Shown here piece after piece: positions 55,089 to 63,682 of a stretch of 64,000 nucleotides of DNA. The DNA comes from Fischerella sp. JS2 (GTDB taxonomy: Bacteria > Cyanobacteriota > Cyanobacteriia > Cyanobacteriales > Nostocaceae), in contig NZ_CP135918.1 of NCBI RefSeq assembly GCF_032393985.1, positions 6,201,724 through 6,265,723 on the forward strand. The letters run 5' to 3'. Each line of letters begins with the position of its first letter. Positions within the stretch are counted from its first letter, which is position 1. Under the pieces are notes generated by a model. The model was not told the DNA's origin. It worked only from the letters and a program-made list of their open reading frames with translations, and made no database searches. The position numbers and the translations under genes are program-made.

Positions 55089-56003
55089 CTATCTTCCCAT
55101 CTCATTACCACCAAAAATCCGCCTCTGTACCAACGTCATTATAATAATTACCATTGCTAGCAAAAAAGCGATCGCAGCTCCATACCCCATTTGTAAGTTA
55201 CGAAATACAGCCTGATATATCAGTAATACTACGGTCAAAGTAGCATTGTTGGGGCCACCATTACCATTTGAGAATATATAAGATTGATCAAAAAGCTGGA
55301 ATGTCCCAATGATCCCCATCGCCACTACAAAGAAGGTAACAGGTTTAAGCATGGGAATTGTTACGTGGATAAGCTTTTGCCAGTCATTAGCACCATCCAA
55401 CTCCGCCGCTTCGTAGAGTGATTGGGGGATATCCTGCAACGCCGCTAAATAAATCACCATGTAAAAAGGTGCTGTTGACCAGATATTCATGATCATAATG
55501 CCTTTGAGTGCTACTGCTGGATCACCTAACCAGTTATAGGTGGGTAGTCCCACAAAAGCAAGGAAATCATTGAGTAATCCATTAGTGTTGTAAATCCACA
55601 TGAAGATTAGCGTCAACACAGCAGAAGAAGTAACTGTGGGTAAAAAGTAAAGGATACGCCACCAGTTTTTCCCGCGAATGCCAGAATTGAGAGTCACAGC
55701 CAAAACTAATGCCAAAATAGTTTGTATTGGCACGACTATGGCAACATATTCCACTGTATTTTTAAGGGCAATCCAAACTCGTTCATCTTCTACTAGGCGC
55801 GCAAAGTTCCGAAAACCGATGAACTCGTACTTAATACCACCAAGAAGTTGGACTTTTTGCAGCGATAGAAAAATAGCCCAAACAATTGGCAAGATGACAA
55901 AAGTGATTAAAACTAAAATAGCAGGCATCATAAATAGATACCCAGCTAAGTCTTCTGCAATTTTCCCTCTGGTTTTACGCCGCCGCTTTCTGGTTTGCAA
56001 CAC
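55089..56003 (-). CDS. Carbohydrate ABC transporter permease (UgpA/MalF type)
   Basis: 304 residues with six membrane helices. The start resembles the sugar permease family (LFMMPAILVLITFVILPIVWAIFLSL). The EAA loop for ATPase contact is EAAELDGANDWQKLIHVTIPML. It would work with a second permease, a solute-binding protein and an ATPase, none of which is present in the next 8 kb, so the gene is isolated. Substrate probably a sugar or glycerol phosphate. The N-terminus is very basic (QTRKRRRKTRGK). Confidence 0.88.
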   Translation of the reverse strand: MLQTRKRRRKTRGKIAEDLAGYLFMMPAILVLITFVILPIVWAIFLSLQKVQLLGGIKYEFIGFRNFARLVEDERVWIALKNTVEYVAIVVPIQTILALVLAVTLNSGIRGKNWWRILYFLPTVTSSAVLTLIFMWIYNTNGLLNDFLAFVGLPTYNWLGDPAVALKGIMIMNIWSTAPFYMVIYLAALQDIPQSLYEAAELDGANDWQKLIHVTIPMLKPVTFFVVAMGIIGTFQLFDQSYIFSNGNGGPNNATLTVVLLIYQAVFRNLQMGYGAAIAFLLAMVIIIMTLVQRRIFGGNEMGR

Positions 56004-56228
56004 GAGAAAACCTCCACCAAATCTTGCACCTAGTTAAATGTAGCGATCGCTGGTGCATAATTATCTATACTACTACTTTGAGTGTAGTGCAGGGTAAGAC
56101 TATATTAATATTTCCTTCTTCGCGTTCTTTACGTCTTCGTGGTTTAATAATTATTTTTGAACCGCAAAGACGCGAAGATACGAAGGTGAATAAAAAGCGA
56201 ATCTTAAAAAAATTACAGATGGATGTAA

Positions 56229-56645
56229 TTAGTTTTCTGCGATGATTTTACAAATTTCATCTAAAAGTGAGTCATATTCAATAAACTCTTCTGGATGAAA
56301 TTCTAAGTAAATTTGATTGAGATTTGGATTAAGAGATAATATACATACTTCAATATTAAGCTTGCCTTTCCGCCAACCCTCGCTGCCAATTCTTAGTACC
56401 TGGCAATTAATAACATAATTAAATTGAATTTCACTCAGCTTGATGTGATGTTCACCTAAAGATATTAAATTAAATAACTCCAGCATGGAAACACCAGGTT
56501 CCAGACTATTGGACTCATATACACGTCGCTGTAATCTATGTCTAATTAATTTCTCTACTAATTCTTTTAATCTACTGACTTTAAATGTATCTCTTCCTAA
56601 AAGTATAACATCATCACAATCTAAAGGTATAATTTTGTCGTTCAT
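56229..56645 (-). CDS. KGK-domain protein
   Basis: 138 residues. The family mark GWRKGKLNIEV is present (KGK), with an N-terminal LDCDDVILLGRDTFKVSRL and a C-terminal NLNQIYLEFHPEE. This small family is almost confined to cyanobacteria and has no assigned function. ATG start; preceded by an AT-rich region. No operon partner. Confidence 0.75.
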   Translation of the reverse strand: MNDKIIPLDCDDVILLGRDTFKVSRLKELVEKLIRHRLQRRVYESNSLEPGVSMLELFNLISLGEHHIKLSEIQFNYVINCQVLRIGSEGWRKGKLNIEVCILSLNPNLNQIYLEFHPEEFIEYDSLLDEICKIIAEN

Positions 56646-57538
56646 ATCAATAATTAGATAAATTCAAGGTATAGTGGGCAATAACCACACCATACGTTAA
56701 ATTAAATCCACAGGATATTCTGCTAATTATTTGACATCAATTTGGTTAAAATATCTACAAATGAGTCTTTTATAGCAATTCTATTTGAATTGTGAACAAT
56801 CAGTGAGTTGTTGTTATTATAATGTTATTATTAGAAATAAAATTAATTGAACTAGAGATCATCGTGTCGCACCCAAATTGGGAAAACTGTACGCTAACAG
56901 ATTTAAAAAATCCCATTGGTTATCAGCTTTTATCTATTTTTGTCTCCCTGTCAACAAAGTAACACTTCGATAGACCAAAAATAGTATAGTTGTAAAGAAT
57001 TATTTGAGATTTATTATTTGCAATTTCGTAAAATCTGAAAATTGTGAACTCTACTTAAGAAGATGTAACAAGCGGCAACACTAATCGTTGCGAGGCAGAC
57101 AATATGGATGCCAACAAGGTTTTGAAGCAATATATAGCCGGGGAAATAAATTTTAGGCTGGTGATTTGAGAGGAATAAGCTTAACTCAAGCAATTTGAGG
57201 GAAATACATTTTATTAGGGCAAATTTGAGCAAATTAAACTTGAGTGACTCAGTTCTAAGCAAGACATTCTAAAGTTAATCCAAGCTGAGAGGGCAAAAAA
57301 GTTTAATGAGAGAAGGTGCAACTACTATTTGAAGTCTGCCAATTAATTTGGTGAACAGTTGACAAGAATCCATAGAGTAGACGAAAAATGGATTCTTTTT
57401 TTGCACCGATAAGCGCCAAATCAATAACTTTGCAAAAATCAATACCAACCAAGCCTAGTCATTATTTTTTACTGGAGGTCGAGACGACAAGGTATTGAGT
57501 AGTTGCATGAACAGTCATCAAACATCTTTGGTAAAAAT
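56646..57538. other. Long AT-rich noncoding region
   Basis: No gene was accepted. An open frame at 57014-57262 on the minus strand encodes a hydrophobic peptide but has poor coding character. A strong terminator stands at 57364-57402 with no gene upstream, so a small RNA ending there is possible. Confidence 0.4.
57364..57402 (+). terminator. Strong rho-independent terminator without an upstream gene
   Basis: AAGAATCCAT (57364-57373) pairs perfectly with ATGGATTCTT (57388-57397) and a further five T follow (57398-57402). It lies 137 bases before the carotenoid-protein pseudogene. It may end an unannotated small RNA. Confidence 0.7.
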
Positions 57539-58054
57539 ATGAGCTTTACAACAGAGTCGACTTCCAACCTATTCGCTTTTGATTCCAGCAACCATCTGGT
57601 TAATGGTGTACTTACTACCACCGCTTTATTCAAGCACCTTAGTGTGGATGACTAACTAGCAATGCTTTGGTACGTCTACACTGAGATGGGTCGTTCTATC
57701 ACGCCAGCTGCTCCTGTAGCAGCTCGTTTGCAATTAGCTGAAGCTATACTCAATCAAATCAAGCAAATGCCTCATACTCAACAGTTAGAAGTAATGCGAG
57801 ACCTAGCTGCCAACAGAAACACCCAGATTAGCCGTTCTTATGGGATTTGGAGCGCTAACACTAAGTTAGCTTTCTGATATGAATTATCGGAATTGATGGT
57901 CAAAGGTTTAGTAGTTCCAATGCCCCCAAGTTACCAGCCATCCCGCGATGTAGTGCAAGTACTAGAAGCCATCAAGCAGCTTGAATTTGGTCAACAAATA
58001 ACGGTGCTGCGAAATGCTGTTGTCGATATGGGAGTTGACCCGTTAGCTGACTAA
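57539..58054 (+). pseudogene. Helical carotenoid protein (OCP N-terminal-domain homologue), inactivated by two stop codons
   Basis: The frame of 172 codons is otherwise continuous. It opens with an ATG (57539) and the conserved pieces include LWYVYTEMGRSITPAAP, RLQLAEAILNQIKQM, RSYGIWSANTKLAF, YELSELMVKGLVVPMP and QQITVLRNAVVDMG. This is the two-subdomain fold that binds a keto-carotenoid. Codon 39 is TAA (57653-57655), most likely a CAA glutamine; codon 113 is TGA (57875-57877), most likely the TGG tryptophan equivalent to OCP Trp110, a carotenoid-contacting residue. Both changes are single-base. It has no second domain, as in HCPs. Confidence 0.85.
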
Positions 58055-58108
58055 TAGAACGAAGCGACATTAATTTCTACGCGAATAATTTCACACAAGG
58101 TGACACCC

Positions 58109-58536
58109 ATGCGCTACACCAATAAAAAAGGAACAACCCTCAATCTAGATGAATGTAAGAATGCCGACAGTTTCTTTATGGAGGCAGAGGTATATATCTG
58201 TGAACCATTGGAGATGCATTTCAACCAACAAGGAGAGCTAAAAGCAGGAAAGAAATTGAACAAAGCAATAGCACATCTTCGTAGTGATGGTAGTAAGTTG
58301 ATCCCCGCTGAGGTCGAAGCGCCTACACACAGGCAGGGTAGTCAATTACTTAATCTACCTCTCGTACTTGGCTACGTAGTAGATGATAAGGGAATCATGA
58401 ATAACTCGCAATTGAGCCTGGTATGTCGTTGGCAGAGTATCCCTCACTAGAACAGCAACAGCGTTATATCTTCCAGGGGGCAATAGCTATCCTGTTCGTT
58501 ACCCTAACACTGATGACTGCATTTACTGTCAGCTAA
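58109..58536 (+). pseudogene. Frameshifted conserved gene with C-terminal membrane anchor
   Basis: The first frame starts MRYTNKKGTTLNLDEC and contains YICEPLEMHFNQQGELKAGK, then ends out of frame. A one-base deletion between 58406 and 58407 explains the break. If a base is restored, the reading becomes NNYAIEPGMSLAEYPSLEQQQ and continues into a hydrophobic helix (GAIAILFVTLTLMTAFTVS), about 142 residues in all. The C-terminal 37 residues are an open frame from 58423. It lies 54 bases after the carotenoid pseudogene, so the two may have been one operon. Function unknown to me. Confidence 0.65.
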
Positions 58537-58622
58537 GCGTAACAATAGCTAGATATTGAGGATCAAACCAAGATATCTAGTACTCTGTCAAGTTTGAATT
58601 GAGGGATGAGAAAGTTCGTAGT

Positions 58623-58643
58623 AAGGACTTTAGTCCTTATTTT
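58623..58643. terminator. Hairpin AAGGAC-TTTA-GTCCTT with T-run
   Basis: A perfect 6-bp stem followed by ATTTT, positioned about 85 bases after the frameshifted gene. It could be its terminator. The phrase AAGGACTTTAGTCCTTA also occurs as a dispersed cyanobacterial hairpin. Confidence 0.5.
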
Positions 58644-58648
58644 CTAAG

Positions 58649-58768
58649 CATTTTGATCTTGATGGCATTATGATGCGGCTCAACCGATTAGAAACCCGAG
58701 GTAAAAAGTTGATTTTCAGTGGCTACCCCCAGATTGATCGCATCCCTACTAGAACAGCGATTTACTAA
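58649..58768 (+). pseudogene. Possible STAS-domain remnant (SulP-transporter-like)
   Basis: An open reading HFDLDGIMMRLNRLETRGKK followed by LIFSGYPQIDRI resembles the STAS domain at the C-terminus of SulP anion transporters, where a helix is followed by a hydrophobic beta strand and a PQ(V/I) turn. It has no start and no transporter part. Weak support from pattern only. Confidence 0.25.
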
Positions 58769-59029
58769 CCAAAAATATGTCTTTAATCAACGCAGCAATC
58801 AGGCTTTGATATAGTTACTAATAGTTTAAAGGCAAAAAATAGAACTGTTGGATTTTAAGCGCTCATACTATAAATTATTGTGCTGTCAAGCTCTCCTTTG
58901 TGCTTCCTCAACTCCGGCATTCAGCGTTTGGTGCGCTGTTTCGTAACAGCCGAGACATAAGTCAAAGTCGGCTAGGAGGATGGATTGCGCTCTAATACGT
59001 TATAGATGGCAATCGCATACGAAATTTAT
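58769..59029. other. Spacer, no gene seen
   Basis: Mixed sequence with no intact ORF. An upstream GGAGGATG start at about 58976 leads only to a short frame opposite the membrane protein gene and is not accepted. Confidence 0.4.
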
Positions 59030-59347
59030 TTATGTGCGAAAAACAAAGCGTCTGTGTGGGAGAATTGCTATTAAATTGGCCAACCAACAAATGCTTCCTA
59101 GTCCTAATAAAATGTATGTGGGAGCCATAACTACTCCCATCATAAACCAAGCAAATACGTGCAGTATCATCAATAGAGCAAAGAAACTCGCAATAAGAGC
59201 AGTTAGCCAGATATGAATAGCCGGACGACCCAACAGTGTAAAAATTATTGTTGATGAGGTAGCAACTAAATTGGCTGGAATGAGAAAGGCACAAATGCCA
59301 ATGCAATAAGTGCTTGAGAATGCCATTAAGGTGTTGAAATCTAACAT
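59030..59347 (-). CDS. Small membrane protein, cyanobacterial conserved type
   Basis: About 105 residues starting from the ATG at 59347; the frame opens at 59371. Three hydrophobic helices are seen (about 12-35, 45-70 and 72-95), with motifs GICAFLIPANLVATSS, HVFAWFMMGVVMAPTYILL and GSICWLANL. I have no named family. It is intact, unlike the genes beside it. It may belong to the same former photoprotection locus, but this is inference from position only. Confidence 0.6.
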   Translation of the reverse strand: MLDFNTLMAFSSTYCIGICAFLIPANLVATSSTIIFTLLGRPAIHIWLTALIASFFALLMILHVFAWFMMGVVMAPTYILLGLGSICWLANLIAILPHRRFVFRT

Positions 59348-59800
59348 GAATTTTCCTGGGTTAAGTGTCAAATTGTATATAAATTTTTATAGATTTTTGT
59401 ACTTATATCCTCAATATTAATTAGTGTCTATATGTACAGATTAAATTTTTTAACCTCCGCCCACAGTGGTGGTGTGAGGGATCTGTGCCAACCTACTTAA
59501 TGTTGCAATTTCTAATCTGCTTCTGGAGTAGTTCTAAAAATAGATAGATGGTGTAGACGCTTGGACTTATTTGTGGAAATTTTTCTTACGCTGTCTATGC
59601 CTCACAATTTTAGGTAGGCAGATTTGCTCAGAATCAGTCTAACTAAAATAAATCGGAGGAATGATGATAACAATCCGTAGCTTAACCAACAAGTGAATTA
59701 TTTTTTGTACTCGTCAGCATCAAAGAACTACATAAACTGAAAGTTTAATTAGTACGTTTATTTCATCCCACTAATTAAGCACCAATATTTGAGAGTAATA
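59348..59800. other. Intergenic region, no gene seen
   Basis: About 450 bases of mixed sequence between the divergent membrane-protein gene and a small basic ORF. No promoter or hairpin stands out. Confidence 0.4.
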
Positions 59801-59899
59801 ATGTCAAAGAAAAAAAATGGCAATAGAGAAGCCAAAAAAAACAAAAAAGATCCTCAGAAAAAAAGGAGAAAAAAGACCCAAATAGACATGACACTATAG
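59801..59899 (+). CDS. Possible small lysine-rich peptide
   Basis: 32 residues, MSKKKNGNREAKKNKKDPQK then a second basic stretch. The GNREAKKNKK core looks like the GNREAKKPK small-protein family of other bacteria. An AG-rich ribosome site is weak (GAGAGTAATA). Very basic, so it could bind nucleic acid. Short length makes this uncertain. Confidence 0.4.
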   Translation: MSKKKNGNREAKKNKKDPQKKRRKKTQIDMTL

Positions 59900-59965
59900 G
59901 TCAATAACTGTTAGATAGCCCTAAATTTTTGGAATGTAAATTCTGCGATCGCATTGACCAAAATA

Positions 59966-60196
59966 TCAAAACTTAAATTGAGTTGGTGAGATCTCTAATA
60001 AGCGTATCCTGGCATTATTACCCATTATTATATTTCTAGCTCTTCGGGCTAAGTTCGCAAATATGATTGCCAGTTGATCTGTATAGCTTTTTAGCAGCTT
60101 AACAATACGGTCTTTAAGCACCGTTTCACCAATGATGGTGATTAAAACAGCAGGTTCTAGGGGAGTGCCTGAGTCTGATATGGAGAACTCCAGAGA
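59966..60196 (-). pseudogene. Possible PII-like protein remnant
   Basis: The minus-strand frame has PLEPAVLITIIGETVLKDRI followed by VKLLKSY, which resembles the first beta-alpha unit of PII-like proteins (beta strand, EAVLxxRI helix). The frame then runs to a stop at 59966-59968 with no further match. There is no usable start. It may be a remnant fused to noncoding sequence. Weak support. Confidence 0.3.
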
Positions 60197-60343
60197 TTAG
60201 GGTTTGGCTGAGAAAGCTTAAACTTTTCGCTGCCCAGTCCAGCTTCTGTATTAAAAAGGCTCAAGCATTTCTGCCTAAGCCGGTACTGAATACAATTAAT
60301 GTGCTACATATTGAGTCAGCTTCAAAAGCTAAATGGATAAAGC

Positions 60344-60643
60344 TTAGTAGCCGTTACGTCCGCCGTAGCTTCGGCGACCACCAGCAAATGAACCTCTATT
60401 TTCTTTGGGTTTAGCCTTATTAACTTTAAGGTCACGTCCCATCCACTCAGCACCATCAAGTGCTTCAATTGCAGCGGTTTCTTCTGCATCTGTACCCATT
60501 TCCACAAAACCAAAACCGCGCACACGACCTGTTTCACGGTCAGTAGGTAGCTGAACCCGCTTCACAGAACCATATTCTGCAAAAACAGCATTCAGACTAT
60601 CTTCTGTAACTTCATAAGAAAGATTGCCTACATAAACTGACAT
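60344..60643 (-). CDS. rbp: RRM-type RNA-binding protein (cyanobacterial Rbp)
   Basis: 99 residues with one RRM: RNP2 is VYVGNLSYEV and RNP1 is RGFGFVEM. A short glycine/arginine/serine tail (GSFAGGRRSYGGRNG) follows. Such proteins are cold-inducible in Anabaena and help thylakoid-related mRNA localisation in other cyanobacteria. A gene start at 60643 with ATTTCGGAGAAAATCT upstream gives a ribosome site. The 5' region up to 60780 is AT-rich and may hold a long leader. Confidence 0.93.
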   Translation of the reverse strand: MSVYVGNLSYEVTEDSLNAVFAEYGSVKRVQLPTDRETGRVRGFGFVEMGTDAEETAAIEALDGAEWMGRDLKVNKAKPKENRGSFAGGRRSYGGRNGY

Positions 60644-61029
60644 AGATTTTCTCCGAAATCATAAGGGTGTAGAGATTTAAGTTTCGGAGAAAAGTCTGTA
60701 AATACCAAAAGGAAAAAGCCTATCAATACTAAAAACAAACGCGGTCGCCGAATTAACTCTCACCTATATAGTATGACATAGCCAGCTATTATTACAGAAT
60801 AGTTTTAAAAATCTTTATATAAAGTTATGTAAAGCATGTGAATTTTGAACAGAAGTACGAGAGAATACGCAGGTGCATACAAGTCTAACTCACAAAAATG
60901 ATAAGTCAGTGTTTCCAAACTGCCACACTTGCGATGGGAGTATGAAGACAACAGCCAACAGATGAAACAGCACTTGGCGCGATCGCTTATTCTTTAAGGT
61001 ACATCTTTCAGATCAAAAACTAGGTAGCT
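60644..61029. other. Intergenic region, rbp leader and promoters
   Basis: About 385 bases. The stretch before rbp contains an AT-rich segment with TACTATATAGG (on the minus strand) around 60758-60776, which could be its promoter and would leave a leader of more than 100 bases. The glutaminase promoter must also be here. No other gene. Confidence 0.4.
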
Positions 61030-61944
61030 TTGAGAAAACTAGAAACACTCACTACCAGCGAGTTACTAACTTGGATACAACAAGCCAAAGTCCAAGCATC
61101 TCAAGGACAAGTTGCTGAACGTATTCCTAGTTTGGCTGTAGCTAATTCCTGTTGGTTTGCTGTGCAAATGTGTTGTGCATCAGGAGAAAGTGTCGGTGTA
61201 GGCGATACGGCTTGTTTTTTTCCCTTCATGAGTGCTATTAAGCCGTTTTCACTACTGTATCTATTGGAATGTTTAGGAGTAGAAACAGTGTTTAGCTGGG
61301 TTGGGGTTGAACCTTCCCTTGATACCTTTAATTCCATAGAACAACTAGTTGCGGATGGTGGATATCCTCGTAACCCGATGATCAACAGTGGAGCAATTAC
61401 CATTGCTGATAAACTACCAGGAAACAACGCTAGCGATCGCACTCAAAAATTCTGTCAATGGCTGAATCAAATTGCAGGTTCTCAACTTAAGTTAGATGAA
61501 TTTACACTCGCTTCGGTACGTTCAGCTGGTTCTCAAACTAACCGAAATCTTACCCGCTATTTAGCCGAGGCTGGTTATGTAAATAACTTAGAAATAGCTC
61601 TTGACACCTATGAACAAATATGCTGTTTATCTGGGACAGTCACAGACTTAGCCTATCTAGGAAAAATTCTCGCTTTTGCAAGTGAATTAGTTTCATCAAA
61701 ACATCGTCAGATTGTCAATGCTTTGATGTTAACTTGTGGGCTGTACGAAGCTTCTTTTCAATATGCTGTAAAGATCGGTCTGCCGATGAAATCAGGTATT
61801 AGTGGTACACTTGTGGCGATAGTGCCAGGTGCAGGTGCGATCGCTTGTTACAGCCCTCCATTAGATCGTGTAGGTAATCCTATGGGAGCGATCGCTTTTG
61901 TTGAAGTACTATCCCAACATTTGCAGTTGAGTATTTGTATATAA
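61030..61944 (+). CDS. glsA: Glutaminase A
   Basis: 304 residues of the serine-dependent glutaminase family that hydrolyses glutamine to glutamate and ammonia. The catalytic S-x-x-K is in FMSAIKPFSLLYLLE (usual form SISKVF), and GDTACFFP, RNPMINSGAI, DKLPG... and SGISGTLVAIVPG are typical of the family. The TTG at 61030 is the only possible start near the N-terminus because a stop codon lies three codons upstream. The gene is alone and converges on the lipoprotein gene. Confidence 0.88.
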   Translation: MRKLETLTTSELLTWIQQAKVQASQGQVAERIPSLAVANSCWFAVQMCCASGESVGVGDTACFFPFMSAIKPFSLLYLLECLGVETVFSWVGVEPSLDTFNSIEQLVADGGYPRNPMINSGAITIADKLPGNNASDRTQKFCQWLNQIAGSQLKLDEFTLASVRSAGSQTNRNLTRYLAEAGYVNNLEIALDTYEQICCLSGTVTDLAYLGKILAFASELVSSKHRQIVNALMLTCGLYEASFQYAVKIGLPMKSGISGTLVAIVPGAGAIACYSPPLDRVGNPMGAIAFVEVLSQHLQLSICI

Positions 61945-62016
61945 AAAATTCATACACGGTAGAGCATATTGAAAGTAACGTGGAGTCTTGGTAAAAAATT
62001 TAGCTACTTGATCTGT

Positions 62017-62048
62017 AAAAAAATGGCAGAGTAGATACTCTACTCTGC
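62017..62048 (-). terminator. Terminator of the proline-rich lipoprotein gene
   Basis: GCAGAGTAG (62026-62034) pairs with CTACTCTGC (62040-62048). On the minus strand the stem is followed by CATTTTTTT (62017-62025), a good rho-independent terminator. It lies 23 bases after the lipoprotein stop codon and also separates it from convergent glsA. Confidence 0.75.
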
Positions 62049-62071
62049 TTGTACCAATTCAACAACTACAG

Positions 62072-63682
62072 TCACGATTGATTTTGGGTTTCGCTGCTTG
62101 GTTGTTCTGGTACAGAAGGTTGAATCATCTTTGGTTGAGCATACGGCAAACTTGGAGATGGTGCAGCATTAGGGTACTGGCGACGATTGAAATATCGTCC
62201 TAACTCTGGGTGTTCTGGTTGGGGAGCAACTTTTTGAGGTAATAATTGTGGATCGGCTTCTGGCAAAATATCTAGCTGTGGTTCTTCTGTTTTTTCTGAC
62301 GCTGGAGTCTCAATCATCTCCGGTAGAGTGGGAGGTAAGCTAGGCGATGCTTCCACTGTTGGTTGTGGTGTGGGCTTCTTGCCTGCCCGGCGATTAAAAA
62401 ATCCGCCAAATCTTGATTTTTTTGGCTGAGTTTGCGGTACTGGTTGAGGTTCTGTTTCAGGAACAGCCTGTTTTTCTTCCTGAGGTTGTGGTTCTAAGGT
62501 AGGTTCAACCGTCGGTATTACGGTGGGGATGGGTGTGGGTTCTATTTCAGGAACAGGTTGTTTTTCTTCCTTGGGCTGTATTTCTGGTATAGGTTCAACC
62601 GTTGGTGTTGCGGTAGGGATGGGTTTGGGTTCTATTTCAGGAACAGGTTGTTTTTCTTCCTTGGGCTGTATTTCTGGTATAGGTTCAACAGTCGGTGTTG
62701 CGGTAGGGACGGGTGTAGGTTCAACAGTTGGTAGCTTAGTTGTGTAGTTTGGATCTACGATTGTGCGAACTTGATCTGCTGAGAGTTCTCCTCTAACTAT
62801 CTTAGAAAGGGTGTCTTTACCCTTGGGTTCGTAGGTTAGTAGCCGAACCGTACTGTTAAATTCATTTTTGACAGGATTACCCTGGTTGTCGAGAAATTCC
62901 AGTTTTACCCAGTTTTTACCTGGTTTAAAACCTTTAAGGTAAACTGCTTGCCAACGATCAAGTACAAAGCTTTCACCATTAATTGTGCAGCGAATGCGCC
63001 AATCTGCGAACGGATTATCAGGATTGTCTTTGGCTAGCAGATGTAACGGCGCATTGGTTAAATAAAAGTCCAGTAAAATCGGTTCTGCCCCATAGTTACC
63101 ATCAGGACGGTTGTAGGTTAATAAAGGCAATGCTGGATCAGGGTTATTACTATCACTCTTAGTGAAAACGTGAAATGTTGTTTGGGCGTAAGCACCTTCA
63201 TTCTTATAGCTTTCGTGCCAAGGACGAGAGGCAAAAACACGTAGAGTATGAGTACCTGGAGATAAGTCAGATAAAACTAAGGGTTGATTCAGGTCATAAA
63301 CTGCTATGGCGGGTTGATTATCCAGAATGACCTGGAGATGGGGGCCTAAGTTCAATTTCGAGTCTTTATAAATAGGAAGATCCTTGACCTGAAAACGGAC
63401 TGTGACTATGTTATCTTGGAGGATTTCATCGGGTTTTGGGGAAATAATTAATACTTGTGGTCTGTATAAATCCGTAGTTTGTCGTAGTTCTTGGATCGCA
63501 ATAGGTGGGGCAACTTCTGAGAATTGCTTTGTGGAAATTTCGGGGTTTTGCTGGAAGCTAGCAGATGGTTCTTGACTAACAGCTTTTTCACCACAACTTG
63601 TCAGACTAAATACCAGTACTAAAGCGATTAGTGACTTTAGGAGAGTTACAGCTGTCGTCCGCCGCGAGTTCATGTTTTTCAT
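62072..63682 (-). CDS. Proline-rich repeat lipoprotein of unknown function
   Basis: 536 residues with a lipobox (VFSLTSCGE; cysteine near residue 31). Residues about 60-320 form a globular domain with Ig-like features: LSDLSPGTHTLRVFASRPWHESYKNEG and a conserved YLTNAPLHLLAKD. From about 325 on it is proline/glutamate-rich and includes three 30-residue repeats (TVEPIPEIQPKEEKQPVPEI). The tail has two RFGGFFNRR/LGRYFNRR motifs. I do not recognise the family. It could be a periplasmic spacer or a cell-wall anchor, similar to other TonB-like proline-rich stalks. Confidence 0.7.
   Translation of the reverse strand: MKNMNSRRTTAVTLLKSLIALVLVFSLTSCGEKAVSQEPSASFQQNPEISTKQFSEVAPPIAIQELRQTTDLYRPQVLIISPKPDEILQDNIVTVRFQVKDLPIYKDSKLNLGPHLQVILDNQPAIAVYDLNQPLVLSDLSPGTHTLRVFASRPWHESYKNEGAYAQTTFHVFTKSDSNNPDPALPLLTYNRPDGNYGAEPILLDFYLTNAPLHLLAKDNPDNPFADWRIRCTINGESFVLDRWQAVYLKGFKPGKNWVKLEFLDNQGNPVKNEFNSTVRLLTYEPKGKDTLSKIVRGELSADQVRTIVDPNYTTKLPTVEPTPVPTATPTVEPIPEIQPKEEKQPVPEIEPKPIPTATPTVEPIPEIQPKEEKQPVPEIEPTPIPTVIPTVEPTLEPQPQEEKQAVPETEPQPVPQTQPKKSRFGGFFNRRAGKKPTPQPTVEASPSLPPTLPEMIETPASEKTEEPQLDILPEADPQLLPQKVAPQPEHPELGRYFNRRQYPNAAPSPSLPYAQPKMIQPSVPEQPSSETQNQS
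62423..62692 (-). repeat. Three tandem 90-bp repeats inside the lipoprotein gene
   Basis: Units at 62692-62603, 62602-62513 and 62512-62423 each encode 30 residues starting TVEP. The first two are nearly identical at the DNA level and the third is more diverged. A multiple of three keeps the frame, so copy number could vary between strains without harm. Confidence 0.8.

Noticed and set aside
57014-57262. Minus-strand 82-codon frame with hydrophobic residues
   Set aside because: Composition follows local AT-rich sequence, there is no ribosome site, and I recognise no family.
57539-58054. Stop-codon readthrough or selenocysteine as an explanation for TGA at codon 113
   Set aside because: A second stop (TAA) is present earlier, no SECIS-like element was seen, and the family has tryptophan there.
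62523-62747. Plus-strand glycine-rich frame opposite the lipoprotein repeats
   Set aside because: It is the antisense of the proline/glutamate repeats; the repeat period of 90 keeps it open by chance.
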